DNA from: Streptomyces sp. NBC_01669
Lineage (GTDB): Bacteria > Actinomycetota > Actinomycetes > Streptomycetales > Streptomycetaceae
Reading direction: 5' to 3'
Assembly: GCF_026339735.1 (NCBI RefSeq)
Contig: NZ_JAPEQG010000001.1
Location: forward strand, 7,338,501-7,402,500
DNA: 64,000 nt
Part shown: piece after piece, positions 1 through 7,469 of the stretch
Layout: every line of letters starts with the position of its first letter
Numbering within the stretch: the stretch's first letter is position 1
Made by a program: the position numbers and the translations under genes
Notes under the pieces: generated by a model
Told to the model about the DNA's origin: nothing
Database searches by the model: none
Seen by the model: only the letters and a program-made list of their open reading frames with translations

Positions 1-2
1 GC

Positions 3-98
3 GAGGCAATGTTCAGCGCGCTGCGCAGGCTCGCGCACGTGGACGCCTCGGCCAGGGCGTACGGCGGCGAGCAGGGGGAGCGGGACGGGGGCGGATGA
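3..98 (+). CDS. C-terminal end of an unidentified protein (partial)
   Basis: An open frame enters from the left edge and ends at a TGA, giving about 31 residues with an Ala/Arg-rich helix (MFSALRRLAHVDASARAYG) and a Gly/Glu tail. Codon third positions are G/C-rich like the other genes, and a strong hairpin follows about 100 bases later, so I read it as the end of a real plus-strand gene. Too little is present to assign a function. Confidence 0.45.
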   Translation, partial: EAMFSALRRLAHVDASARAYGGEQGERDGGG

Positions 99-200
99 GG
101 GGGACACGTCCGACGCGTGGGCGCCCGGGTCGCGTGTCCGCCGGCGCCACCGTTTCGTACGCGGACGACCCGGTCGCGTGCCCGTCGCCGCCGCACGTCG

Positions 201-241
201 ACGCCCCGGTCACCGTCCAGGGCGGACGGTGACCGGGGCGT
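201..241. terminator. bidirectional terminator hairpin
   Basis: A perfect 18-bp inverted repeat (arms 201-218 and 224-241, 5-nt loop) lies between the plus-strand gene ending at 98 and the minus-strand gene ending at 275. No long T-run follows, as is common for Streptomyces terminators. It would serve both converging genes. Confidence 0.8.
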
Positions 242-274
242 GGATGTCCACCACGGGTGCCCCGGACGTGCGGC

Positions 275-1117
275 CTACGCGGCGCTCTCCTGCTCCCGCT
301 CCACCTGCTGGTTCCACTCGCGCTTCACCGAGCGCCACGCGTCGTCGTTCTGACCGAGGCGCCAGTAGCCGGAGATCGACAGCTGCGGCAGCGGGATCTG
401 CCGGTCGAGCCGCAGGTGGCGGCGGATCTCCTTCACGAAGCCCGCCTCGCCGTGCACGAACGCCTGCACCCGGCCCACCGGGAACTCCAGGGACTTCACG
501 GCCGCGGTCAGCGCCTCGCCGACCGGGCGGTCGCCGCGGTGCAGCCAGGTCAGCTCGACCCCGTCGGCCGTCACGATGTTCTGTTCCTCGGACGCGTCCA
601 CCACCTCGATGTAGGCGTGCGCCACCGCACCCGCGGGCATCTGTTCCAGAGCCGCCGCGATCGCCGGCAGAGCGCTCTCGTCGCCGGCCAGCAGGTGCCA
701 GTCCGCCGACGCGTCGGGTCCGTAACCGCCGCCGGGACCCAGGAAGGTCACCTGATCACCCGGAGCCGCGCGGAGCGCCCACGGCCCCGCCAGGCCCTCG
801 TCGCCGTGGACCACGAAGTCGATCGCCAGCTCCCGGGCGACCGGGTCCCAGGAACGCACCGTGTAGGTACGGGTGGTCGGCCACAGCTCGCGCGGATACT
901 CCTCGCGGATCCGGGCCATGTCGAACGGGTGCGCGTAGTCGGCGCCCTCGGGCGCGAAGCACAGCTTGACGTAGTGGTCGGTGAACCCGGACAACGCGAA
1001 GCCGGCCAGGCCGTCACCGCCGAGCACCACCCGCACCATGTGCGGGGTGATCCGCTCGGTGCGCAGGACCTGGGCCCCCTGCGCCGTGGGTGCCTGCCGC
1101 GCCGGTCGTTCTGCCAC
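275..1117 (-). CDS. siderophore-interacting protein (FAD-dependent ferric-siderophore reductase family)
   Basis: A 280-residue cytoplasmic flavoprotein of the SIP/ViuB family. Such proteins reduce or displace Fe(III) from imported siderophores. The N-terminal ferredoxin-reductase-like FAD domain carries the RTYTVRSWD motif (R-x-Y-[TS]). The middle (LLAGDESALPAI) matches the NAD(P)H-binding part, and the C-terminal SIP domain ends with the family pattern SGYWRLGQNDDAW. Start is GTG, preceded by GGGAGA. An iron box lies about 24-42 bases upstream of the start, so transcription should rise under iron limitation by relief of DmdR/IdeR repression. It is a single-gene unit. Confidence 0.93.
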   Translation of the reverse strand: MAERPARQAPTAQGAQVLRTERITPHMVRVVLGGDGLAGFALSGFTDHYVKLCFAPEGADYAHPFDMARIREEYPRELWPTTRTYTVRSWDPVARELAIDFVVHGDEGLAGPWALRAAPGDQVTFLGPGGGYGPDASADWHLLAGDESALPAIAAALEQMPAGAVAHAYIEVVDASEEQNIVTADGVELTWLHRGDRPVGEALTAAVKSLEFPVGRVQAFVHGEAGFVKEIRRHLRLDRQIPLPQLSISGYWRLGQNDDAWRSVKREWNQQVEREQESAA

Positions 1118-1140
1118 GAGGTTCTCCCTGCTCCAAATAC

Positions 1141-1159
1141 TTAGGCTTGCCTAAGTTAG
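1141..1159 (-). promoter_or_regulatory. iron box (DmdR1/IdeR operator) of the siderophore-interacting protein gene
   Basis: The 14-bp core TTAGGCTTGCCTAA (1141-1154) is a perfect inverted repeat with a 2-bp centre. Over 19 bp on the minus strand I count 14 matches to the recalled IdeR/DmdR consensus TTAGGTTAGGCTAACCTAA. It fills nearly all of the 46-bp gap between the exonuclease stop and the SIP start, so the promoter must overlap it. Confidence 0.85.
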
Positions 1160-1163
1160 CACC

Positions 1164-2087
1164 TCAGTTCCGAAGTGTGGAGAGCAGCCGCTGAAGGGCA
1201 CCTCCCAGTCCCCACTGCTCGGCCAGCACTTCGAGGGCGGCGGGGTCGCGCGGCTCGGTGGGAAGCGCCGGATCGAACGCGGGCAGCGGGACGTCACCGG
1301 CGACCCGGACCACGGTCGGCGCGACGGCCACGTAGTCCCGTGCCTCGTCGAGCCGCTTGCGCTGCGAGGGAGTCAGCTTCGCCGCCGGATCGTCCACCGC
1401 GGCCATGATCCCGGCCAGATCGCCGAAGGCGTCCAGCAGCTTCGCCGCCGTCTTCTCACCGATGCCGGGGACCCCCGGCAGCCCGTCGCTCGGGTCGCCG
1501 CGGAGCAGCGCCAGATCGGCATAGCCGGAGCCGTCCACCCCGTATTTCTCGCGCAGCCACGCCTCGTCCGTCAGCTGCAGGGACCCGACCCCCTTCAGCG
1601 GGTAGAGGACCCGCACCCCACGGGCGTCGTCGACCAGCTGGTAGAGGTCCCGGTCGCCGGTCACGATGTCCACCGGGCCGGTGGCGAGACCGGTCAGCGT
1701 GCCGATCACGTCGTCCGCCTCGTATTCCGGGACACCGACCCGCGCGATCCCGAGCGCGTCGAGCACGTCCTCGATGATCGGGACCTGCGGCGCCAGTGTG
1801 TCGGGGGTCTCCTCCTCGTCGGGCAGCCCGTCGGCGGTCTCCACCGCGACCCGGTGCGCCTTGTACGAGGGAATCAGCTCGACCCGCCAGTGCGGCCGCC
1901 AGTCCGCGTCCATACAGGCCACCAGGTCGTCCGGCCGGTGGTCCTGGACGAGCCGCCCGATGAAGTCGAGCAGACCGCGCACGGCGTTCACCGGCGTGCC
2001 GTCCGGTGCGCGCACCGAATCGGGGACCCCGAAGTAGGCGCGGTAGTAGAGGGAAGCGGTGTCGAGGAGCATCAGGCGTCGCGTCAC
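1164..2087 (-). CDS. 5'-3' exonuclease (Pol I N-terminal / flap nuclease family)
   Basis: A 307-residue stand-alone homologue of the 5'-3' exonuclease domain of DNA polymerase I. Metal-binding acidic motifs are present: MLLDTASLYYRAYFG at the N terminus, EYEADDVIG, and VTGDRDLYQLV. The helix-3-turn-helix DNA-binding segment follows (RGDPSDGLPGVPGIGEKTAAKLL). No polymerase domain follows. The family removes flaps and RNA primers during repair and replication. I chose the GTG at 2087 because similarity begins there. The frame remains open upstream, but those codons resemble no family member. Confidence 0.92.
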   Translation of the reverse strand: MTRRLMLLDTASLYYRAYFGVPDSVRAPDGTPVNAVRGLLDFIGRLVQDHRPDDLVACMDADWRPHWRVELIPSYKAHRVAVETADGLPDEEETPDTLAPQVPIIEDVLDALGIARVGVPEYEADDVIGTLTGLATGPVDIVTGDRDLYQLVDDARGVRVLYPLKGVGSLQLTDEAWLREKYGVDGSGYADLALLRGDPSDGLPGVPGIGEKTAAKLLDAFGDLAGIMAAVDDPAAKLTPSQRKRLDEARDYVAVAPTVVRVAGDVPLPAFDPALPTEPRDPAALEVLAEQWGLGGALQRLLSTLRN

Positions 2088-2245
2088 ACCCCGATGATGC
2101 CGCACCTCACTGACACCGACCCAAAAGTGAACTGGGTCACTGTTCTGTTTGGTTCGTGTAAGTGCGGGCAGGCGCGCCATCGGAGCGGACCACGTCGCCA
2201 TTTCCACTGCAGCGCGTGCCAAGCGGACCGAATCCGCGTCGCTCC

Positions 2246-2280
2246 ACGGTCTGCCGGAGGGGGTGGCAGACCGTTTTCGG
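2246..2280 (+). promoter_or_regulatory. leader hairpin ahead of the betaine transporter operon (possible attenuator)
   Basis: Perfect 10-bp arms ACGGTCTGCC (2246-2255) and GGCAGACCGT (2265-2274) enclose a 9-nt G-rich loop and are followed by TTTTCGGTT. The hairpin ends about 25 bases before the GTG of the ATPase gene. It looks like an intrinsic terminator or folded leader. I could not match it to the c-di-AMP (ydaO) riboswitch that precedes some osmoprotectant transporters. The rest of 2088-2299 shows no other feature. Confidence 0.45.
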
Positions 2281-2299
2281 TTCAACGCGTGAGGTGTAT

Positions 2300-3427
2300 G
2301 TGTCAAGGCTGCAAGCCGACCACCTGTACAAGGTGTTCGGCAGACGACCCGATCAAGCCGTGCAGAAGCTCGAGAGCGGCACGGACCGCGACGAGCTGCG
2401 CGCCGACGGAACGACCGCAGCGGTGATCGACGCCTCGTTCACCGTGGAACCGGGCCAGATCTTCGTCGTGATGGGTCTGTCCGGATCCGGCAAGTCCACG
2501 TTGCTGCGGATGCTCAACGGGCTGCTGGACCCCACAGCCGGACGTGTGCTGTTCGACGGCCAGGACCTGACCGCCCTGAGCCCCCGCGAACTCCGCGCCG
2601 TCCGCTCCTCGAAGATCAGCATGGTCTTCCAGCACTTCGCCCTGTTCCCGCACCGGAGCGTCCTGGAGAACGCCGCGTACGGACTCGAAGTGCAGGGTGT
2701 GCCGCGTGCCGAGCGCGAGAAGCGCGCCGCCGAGGCGCTGGAGCTGACCGGCCTCGCCGGCTGGGAGAAGTCCTGGCCCGACGAGCTGTCCGGCGGTATG
2801 CAGCAGCGCGTCGGCCTGGCCCGCGCCCTCGCCACCGACGCCGACCTGCTCCTGATGGACGAGTCGTTCAGCGCGCTGGACCCGCTGATCCGCCGCGACA
2901 TGCAGGACCAGCTGCTGGAACTGCAGAAGCGGCTGAAGAAGACCATCGTCTTCATCACCCACGACCTCAACGAGGCCATGCGCCTCGGCGACCGGATCGC
3001 CGTGATGCGGGACGGGAGGATCGTCCAGCTGGGCACCGCCGAGGACATCCTCGTCACCCCCGCCAACGACTACGTCGCCTCCTTCACCCAGGACGTCGAC
3101 CGCTCCCGGGTGCTCACCGCGGGCGCCGTCATGGCCGAGCCGCACACCGTCATGGGCACCACGGGCGACGACGGCGAGGAACTCCGTACGCCCGACGACG
3201 TCCTCAGGTCGGCGCCGGCCACGGTCTCCGAGTCCACGCCGATCATCGAGCTGTTCACGCCGTGCTCGCGCAGTGGTGTCGCGGTCGCCGTGACCGACGA
3301 CAAGGGCAAGCTCGTCGGGGTCGTCCCCCGGTCCCGGCTGCTTGCCGTCCTCGGCGAGCCGATGAGCCCCATCGAGCTGCCGCAGGACGCCACGACCACC
3401 GCGAAGAAGGTGGCCGCCGATGTTTAG
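2300..3427 (+). CDS. glycine betaine/proline-type ABC transporter ATP-binding protein (ProV/OpuAA family)
   Basis: A 375-residue ATPase driving uptake of betaine-like compatible solutes with the fused permease encoded next. Walker A GLSGSGKST is at residues 59-67, the Q-loop near 110, signature LSGGMQQR at 163-170, Walker B DLLLMDE near 182-188 and the H-loop His at 221. After about residue 275 comes a tail with CBS-like character (GVAVAVTDDKGKLVGVV). In OpuA such CBS domains sense ionic strength. The GTG at 2300 is preferred because GAGG lies about 6 bases upstream; GTG 2294 is the alternative. The stop overlaps the next gene by 8 bases, implying coupled translation. Confidence 0.93.
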   Translation: MSRLQADHLYKVFGRRPDQAVQKLESGTDRDELRADGTTAAVIDASFTVEPGQIFVVMGLSGSGKSTLLRMLNGLLDPTAGRVLFDGQDLTALSPRELRAVRSSKISMVFQHFALFPHRSVLENAAYGLEVQGVPRAEREKRAAEALELTGLAGWEKSWPDELSGGMQQRVGLARALATDADLLLMDESFSALDPLIRRDMQDQLLELQKRLKKTIVFITHDLNEAMRLGDRIAVMRDGRIVQLGTAEDILVTPANDYVASFTQDVDRSRVLTAGAVMAEPHTVMGTTGDDGEELRTPDDVLRSAPATVSESTPIIELFTPCSRSGVAVAVTDDKGKLVGVVPRSRLLAVLGEPMSPIELPQDATTTAKKVAADV

Positions 3428-6047
3428 GCTCCCGCTCGGTGAATGGGTGGACAGTGCGGTCGACTGGCTGCAGACCCACCTGGCCTGGCTGTTCGACGCG
3501 ATCAGCTCCGTCGTCGGCGGCATGTTCGACGGCATAGCCGCCGTCCTCTCCGCCCCCGCCCCGCTGCTGTTCGCGGGCATCGTCGCGGTCATCGCCTGGT
3601 GGCTGCGCGGTCTGCTCGCGGGTGGACTCGCCTTCGTGGGCTTCGCGCTCATCGACTCGGTCGAGCTGTGGGACGAAGCGATGGACACCCTCACACTGGT
3701 GCTCGTCGCGACCATCGTCACACTGGTCCTCGCCGTCCCGCTCGGCATCTGGGCGGCCCGCTCCAAGACGGTGTCCGCGGTGACCCGGCCGGTCCTCGAC
3801 TTCATGCAGACCATGCCCGCCATGGTCTATCTGATTCCCGGCGTCATCTTCTTCGGCGTCGGCGTCGTGCCCGGCATCATCGCCACCATCATCTTCGCGC
3901 TGCCCCCGGGCGTCCGGATGACCGAGCTCGGCATCCGCCAGGTCGACGGCGACCTTGTCGAGGCGGCCGAGGCCTTCGGCACCACCTCGCGCAACACCCT
4001 GCTGCGGGTGCAGCTGCCGCTCGCCCTGCCCACGATCATGGCGGGCATCAACCAGGTCATCATGCTCGGCCTGTCCATGGTGGTCATCGCCGGCATGGTC
4101 GGCGGCGGCGGCCTCGGTGGCTCCGTCTACCGCGCCATCGGCAACGTCGACGTCGGCCTCGGCTTCGAGGCGGGCATCTCCATCGTCATCCTGGCGATGT
4201 ATCTGGACCGGATGACCAGCGCGCTGGGCCGCGAGGTCTCCCCGCTGGCCCGCCGCGCCCTCGCCAAGGCCCAGTCGGTGGCCGGCGGACTGAAGATCTG
4301 GAACTACCGTCCGCAGCCCGCCGTCGCGGTCGTCGGCGTCGTCGTCCTCGCGCTCGTCGCCGGTGGCATGGGCATCTTCGGCTCGTCGAAGCAGGACACC
4401 GGTGCCGCCACCGACGCATCGAACGTCGGCAAGGGCCAGAAGATCAGCATGGGATACATCCCGTGGGACGAGGGCATCGCCTCCACCTTCCTCTGGAAGG
4501 AGCTGCTGGAGCAGCGCGGCTTCGAGGTCGACGTGAAGCAGTACGAGGCCGGCGCGCTCTACACGGGTATGGCGAACGGCCAGATCGACTTCGAGACCGA
4601 CTCCTGGCTCCCGGTCACCCATGCCACGTACTGGAAGAAGTACCGGGACCGCCTGGACGACATGGGCTCCTGGTACGGCCCCACCTCCCTGGAGCTGGCC
4701 GTCCCCTCGTACGTGAAGGGCGTCGACTCGCTCGACGACCTCAAGGGCAAGGCGTCCGACTTCAAGGGCCGCGTCGTCGGCATCGAGCCGAGCGCCGGTG
4801 AGACCGGGCTGCTCAAGGACAAGATCCTGCCGGGGTACGGCCTCGACAAGGAGTACAAGGTCGTCGACGGCTCCACGCCCTCGATGCTCGCCGAGCTGAA
4901 GCGCGCGTACGCCAAGAAGGAACCGATCGTCGTCCCGCTCTGGTCGCCGCACTGGGCGTACAACCAGTACGACCTCACCAAGCTCAAGGACCCCAAGAAC
5001 CTCTGGGGCAAGGGCGACGGCATCCACACCCTGACCCGCAAGGGCTTCTCCGACGACAACCCGCACGTCGGCAACTGGCTGAAGAACTTCAAGATGACCG
5101 AGGACCAGCTCACCAGTCTTGAGGCGAAGATCCAGACGACCGGCAAGGGCAAGGAGCAGGAAGCGGTCCGCGCCTGGCTGAAGGAGAACCCGGGCGTCGC
5201 CGACAAGTGGACCCCGGTCACCAAGGCGGCGAAGGGCGCGAGCGGCAAGGACGAGCGCGACCGCACCGTCGAGATGGCCTGGTTCCCGTGGGAGGAGGAC
5301 ATCGCCGCCACCTACCTGTGGAAGGCCGTCCTGGAGGACCGTGGCTACAAGATCAACCTGAAGCAGTTCGAGGTCGGTCCGATGTACGCCGCGATGTCCC
5401 GCGGCCAGCTCGACGTGCAGTTCGACGGCTGGCTGCCGTACACCCAGAAGAACTACTGGAACAAGTACGGCTCCCGGCTCACCGACCTCGGATCGTGGTA
5501 CGGGCCGACCTCGCTGGAGGTCGCCGTCCCCTCGTACGTCAAGGGCATCAAGTCCTACAAGGACCTCAAGGGCCGCGGGGACGAGTTCAAGAACCGCATC
5601 GTCGGCATTGAGCCCGGCACCGCCACCATGGCCAACCTGAAGAACAACGTGCTGCCCGCCTACGGTCTCGACAAGGAGTACAAGGTCGTCGACAGTTCGA
5701 CGCCCTCGATGCTCGCCGAGCTGAAGCGCGCGTACGCCAAGAAGGAGCCGATCGCGGTTCTGCTCTGGACGCCGCACTGGGCGTACAACCAGTACGACCT
5801 CACCAAGCTGACGGACCCCAAGAAGGCCTTCGGCAATGGCGACACCATCCGCACGATCGCCAGCAAGGACTTCCCGAAGAACTACCCGCAGCTCACCAAG
5901 TGGTTCAAGGACTTCAAGCTCAGCGAGCAGCAGCTGGCCGGCCTGGAGAACGAGATCCAGAAGCGCGGCACGGGGCACGAGGAAGAAGCCGTGAAGGCCT
6001 GGATGGACAAGAATCCGGGCATCGCGGACAAGATGGCCCCCCAGTAG
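3420..6047 (+). CDS. betaine-type ABC permease fused to two tandem substrate-binding domains (ProW-ProX-ProX)
   Basis: An 875-residue three-part protein. Residues 1 to about 330 are the membrane permease, with hydrophobic segments and an EAA loop (EAAEAFGTTSRNTLLRVQLPL). Two complete OpuAC-type binding domains follow on the outer face, roughly 338-600 and 612-875. Each keeps the aromatic pattern of the quaternary-amine cage: PWDE/PWEE near the start, DSWLP/DGWLP, GSWYGPTSLE, and PHWAYNQYDL. Single-domain fusions are known from Lactococcus OpuABC, and tandem binding domains are known in some ABC importers. With the upstream ATPase it forms a complete transporter. Parts of the two domains are almost identical in DNA, indicating duplication. 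A terminator hairpin follows. Confidence 0.93.
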   Translation: MFRLPLGEWVDSAVDWLQTHLAWLFDAISSVVGGMFDGIAAVLSAPAPLLFAGIVAVIAWWLRGLLAGGLAFVGFALIDSVELWDEAMDTLTLVLVATIVTLVLAVPLGIWAARSKTVSAVTRPVLDFMQTMPAMVYLIPGVIFFGVGVVPGIIATIIFALPPGVRMTELGIRQVDGDLVEAAEAFGTTSRNTLLRVQLPLALPTIMAGINQVIMLGLSMVVIAGMVGGGGLGGSVYRAIGNVDVGLGFEAGISIVILAMYLDRMTSALGREVSPLARRALAKAQSVAGGLKIWNYRPQPAVAVVGVVVLALVAGGMGIFGSSKQDTGAATDASNVGKGQKISMGYIPWDEGIASTFLWKELLEQRGFEVDVKQYEAGALYTGMANGQIDFETDSWLPVTHATYWKKYRDRLDDMGSWYGPTSLELAVPSYVKGVDSLDDLKGKASDFKGRVVGIEPSAGETGLLKDKILPGYGLDKEYKVVDGSTPSMLAELKRAYAKKEPIVVPLWSPHWAYNQYDLTKLKDPKNLWGKGDGIHTLTRKGFSDDNPHVGNWLKNFKMTEDQLTSLEAKIQTTGKGKEQEAVRAWLKENPGVADKWTPVTKAAKGASGKDERDRTVEMAWFPWEEDIAATYLWKAVLEDRGYKINLKQFEVGPMYAAMSRGQLDVQFDGWLPYTQKNYWNKYGSRLTDLGSWYGPTSLEVAVPSYVKGIKSYKDLKGRGDEFKNRIVGIEPGTATMANLKNNVLPAYGLDKEYKVVDSSTPSMLAELKRAYAKKEPIAVLLWTPHWAYNQYDLTKLTDPKKAFGNGDTIRTIASKDFPKNYPQLTKWFKDFKLSEQQLAGLENEIQKRGTGHEEEAVKAWMDKNPGIADKMAPQ
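4836..4920 (+). repeat. direct repeat copy 1, binding domain A
   Basis: An 85-bp stretch encoding YGLDKEYKVVDGSTPSMLAE and the following residues of domain A. It recurs 825 bp downstream with 81 of 85 bases identical by my count. Neighbouring parts of the two domains have diverged much more, so the similarity exceeds what protein conservation requires. Confidence 0.85.
5661..5745 (+). repeat. direct repeat copy 2, binding domain B
   Basis: The second copy of the 85-bp segment, in the same frame and at the homologous position of domain B. A further run of about 37 identical bases follows shortly after, encoding HWAYNQYDLTK. Confidence 0.85.
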
Positions 6048-6062
6048 GGTCTGAAGCACCGT

Positions 6063-6100
6063 GAAGGGGTGCCACTGCCGGTCGGCGGTGCCACCCCTTC
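6063..6100 (+). terminator. terminator of the betaine transporter operon
   Basis: A long imperfect hairpin begins 15 bases after the stop codon: GAAGGGGTG (6063-6071) pairs with CACCCCTTC (6092-6100), and the inner stem continues with one mismatch and one wobble. Confidence 0.85.
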
Positions 6101-6196
6101 CGGCTGTTCCGGCATTCATTTACCGGCTGTCCTTGGCCAACCTTGTGCGTAAGGTGCTGGCAGCCGGAAGGATGACGAGTCGGGAGGGAGCCGGAC

Positions 6197-6742
6197 ATGG
6201 ACGACAAGGACACACTCCGCGTGGGCGCCGCGGTTCGCCGACGACGAAGAAGCCTGGGGCTGACACTGGCCGCGGTCGCCGGCCGCAGCGGCCTGTCCGT
6301 GCCGTTTCTCAGCCAGATCGAGAACGAGCGGGCCCGGCCCAGCGCCCGGTCGCTGGACCGGGTGGCCGTTGCCCTGGAGACCACCACGGCACGGCTGCGT
6401 GCCGCCGCGGACTCCGCGCGAGCCGTCGACGTGGTCCGCGCGGGCGAGGACGACGGGGTACGCAGAGTGGTGCGGGGGCGGCACCAGCTCAGCGCACTGG
6501 AGTTCACCGGCGAGATAGACCTCGGGCGGGAGTTCCAGCACCGCAACGACGAGGTGATGTACGTCGCGGAGGGCGCCGCCGAGGTGGAGGCGGAGGGGCA
6601 GGCGTACCGGCTGGAGCGCGGCGACACGCTGTTCCTGTCGGGCGGGGTACGGCACCGCTGGCGGGCCACGATGCCGGGCACCCGACTGCTGGTCGTCGCG
6701 GTTGCCGAGCACATCGACGCCACGAACGACCCGAGGCGCTGA
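6197..6742 (+). CDS. XRE-family regulator with C-terminal cupin domain
   Basis: A 181-residue one-domain-each regulator. The N-terminal helix-turn-helix (LRVGAAVRRRRRSLGLTLAAVAGRSGLSVPFLSQIENERARPS, residues about 7-49) binds DNA. The C-terminal cupin barrel (about 105-170; HRNDEVMYVAEG, ERGDTLFLSGGVRHRW) would bind a small ligand. This layout is that of PuuR/SutR-like regulators of amino acid or polyamine use. GGAGGGAG gives a clear ribosome site before ATG 6197. A small inverted repeat ACCTT-N6-AAGGT at 6140-6155 could be its own operator. The target is unknown. Confidence 0.9.
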   Translation: MDDKDTLRVGAAVRRRRRSLGLTLAAVAGRSGLSVPFLSQIENERARPSARSLDRVAVALETTTARLRAAADSARAVDVVRAGEDDGVRRVVRGRHQLSALEFTGEIDLGREFQHRNDEVMYVAEGAAEVEAEGQAYRLERGDTLFLSGGVRHRWRATMPGTRLLVVAVAEHIDATNDPRR

Positions 6743-6749
6743 GACACCG

Positions 6750-7469
6750 GTGCCCGTGGAACGTGTCGTCTCCCTCGTCCCGTCGCTCACCGAGGCCGTC
6801 GCCGCCACCGACCCCGGCCTCCTCGTCGGCGTCACCGACTGGTGCACCCATCCGGCCGGTCTGACCGCCGCACGCATCGGCGGCACCAAGAACCCCGATG
6901 TGGCCGCGGTTCTCGCGCTCCGCCCCGATCTCGTCCTCGCCAACGAGGAGGAGAACCGCGCACCCGACCTCGCCGCGCTCCGGGCGGCCGGGACCACGGT
7001 CCTCGTCACCGAGGTCCGCACCCTCGACCAGGCCTTCGCCGAACTGCACCGGGCCCTGGTGACCGGCTGCGGGCTGCGCCGGCCCGACTGGCTCGACGCG
7101 GCCGAGGCCGCCTGGGCGGCGCTCCCGCCGCCCGCTTCCGTACCGCGCCGCGCCATCGTGCCGATCTGGCGTCGGCCCTGGATGGTGCTCGGACGCGACA
7201 CCTTCGCCGGTGATCTGCTGGTCCGGATCGGCGTGCGGAACGTGTACGCGGACCACGCCGAGCGCTACCCGCGCATCCCGCTCGACGAGCTCAACGCGAG
7301 CGGCGCCGACCTGGTCGTGCTGCCCGACGAGCCGTACCGCTTCACCGCGACCGACGGCCCCGAGGCGTTTCCCGCGCTGCCCGCCGCACTCGTCGACGGG
7401 CGGTATCTCACGTGGTACGGACCGTCACTGGCGGCGGCGCCTGCGGCGCTGCGAGCAGCGCTCCGCTGA
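6750..7469 (+). CDS. helical-backbone metal receptor (BtuF/TroA-like) protein without signal peptide
   Basis: About 239 residues with the bilobal fold of cobalamin and iron-siderophore binding proteins: RVVSLVPSLTEAVAATDPGLLVGVTDWCTHP, LALRPDLVLANEEENR, and a second lobe with GRDTFAGDLLVRIGVRNVYAD. The N terminus starts directly in the first strand, with no signal peptide or lipobox, so the protein should stay in the cytoplasm, unlike classical BtuF. GTG 6750 lies 5 bases after the regulator stop, so the two may be co-transcribed; GTG 6756 is an alternative start. The ligand is uncertain. Its 3' end overlaps the convergent transporter gene by 62 bp. Confidence 0.8.
   Translation: MPVERVVSLVPSLTEAVAATDPGLLVGVTDWCTHPAGLTAARIGGTKNPDVAAVLALRPDLVLANEEENRAPDLAALRAAGTTVLVTEVRTLDQAFAELHRALVTGCGLRRPDWLDAAEAAWAALPPPASVPRRAIVPIWRRPWMVLGRDTFAGDLLVRIGVRNVYADHAERYPRIPLDELNASGADLVVLPDEPYRFTATDGPEAFPALPAALVDGRYLTWYGPSLAAAPAALRAALR

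Noticed and set aside
2140..2290. c-di-AMP (ydaO) riboswitch before the betaine operon
   Set aside because: I could not find the conserved core segments of that riboswitch; only a simple hairpin is supported.
3255..6119. 954-codon open frame antisense to the betaine transporter
   Set aside because: Composition is that of a GC-driven shadow frame with His/Val/Asp/Gly repeats and no family match; the sense strand encodes a clear transporter.
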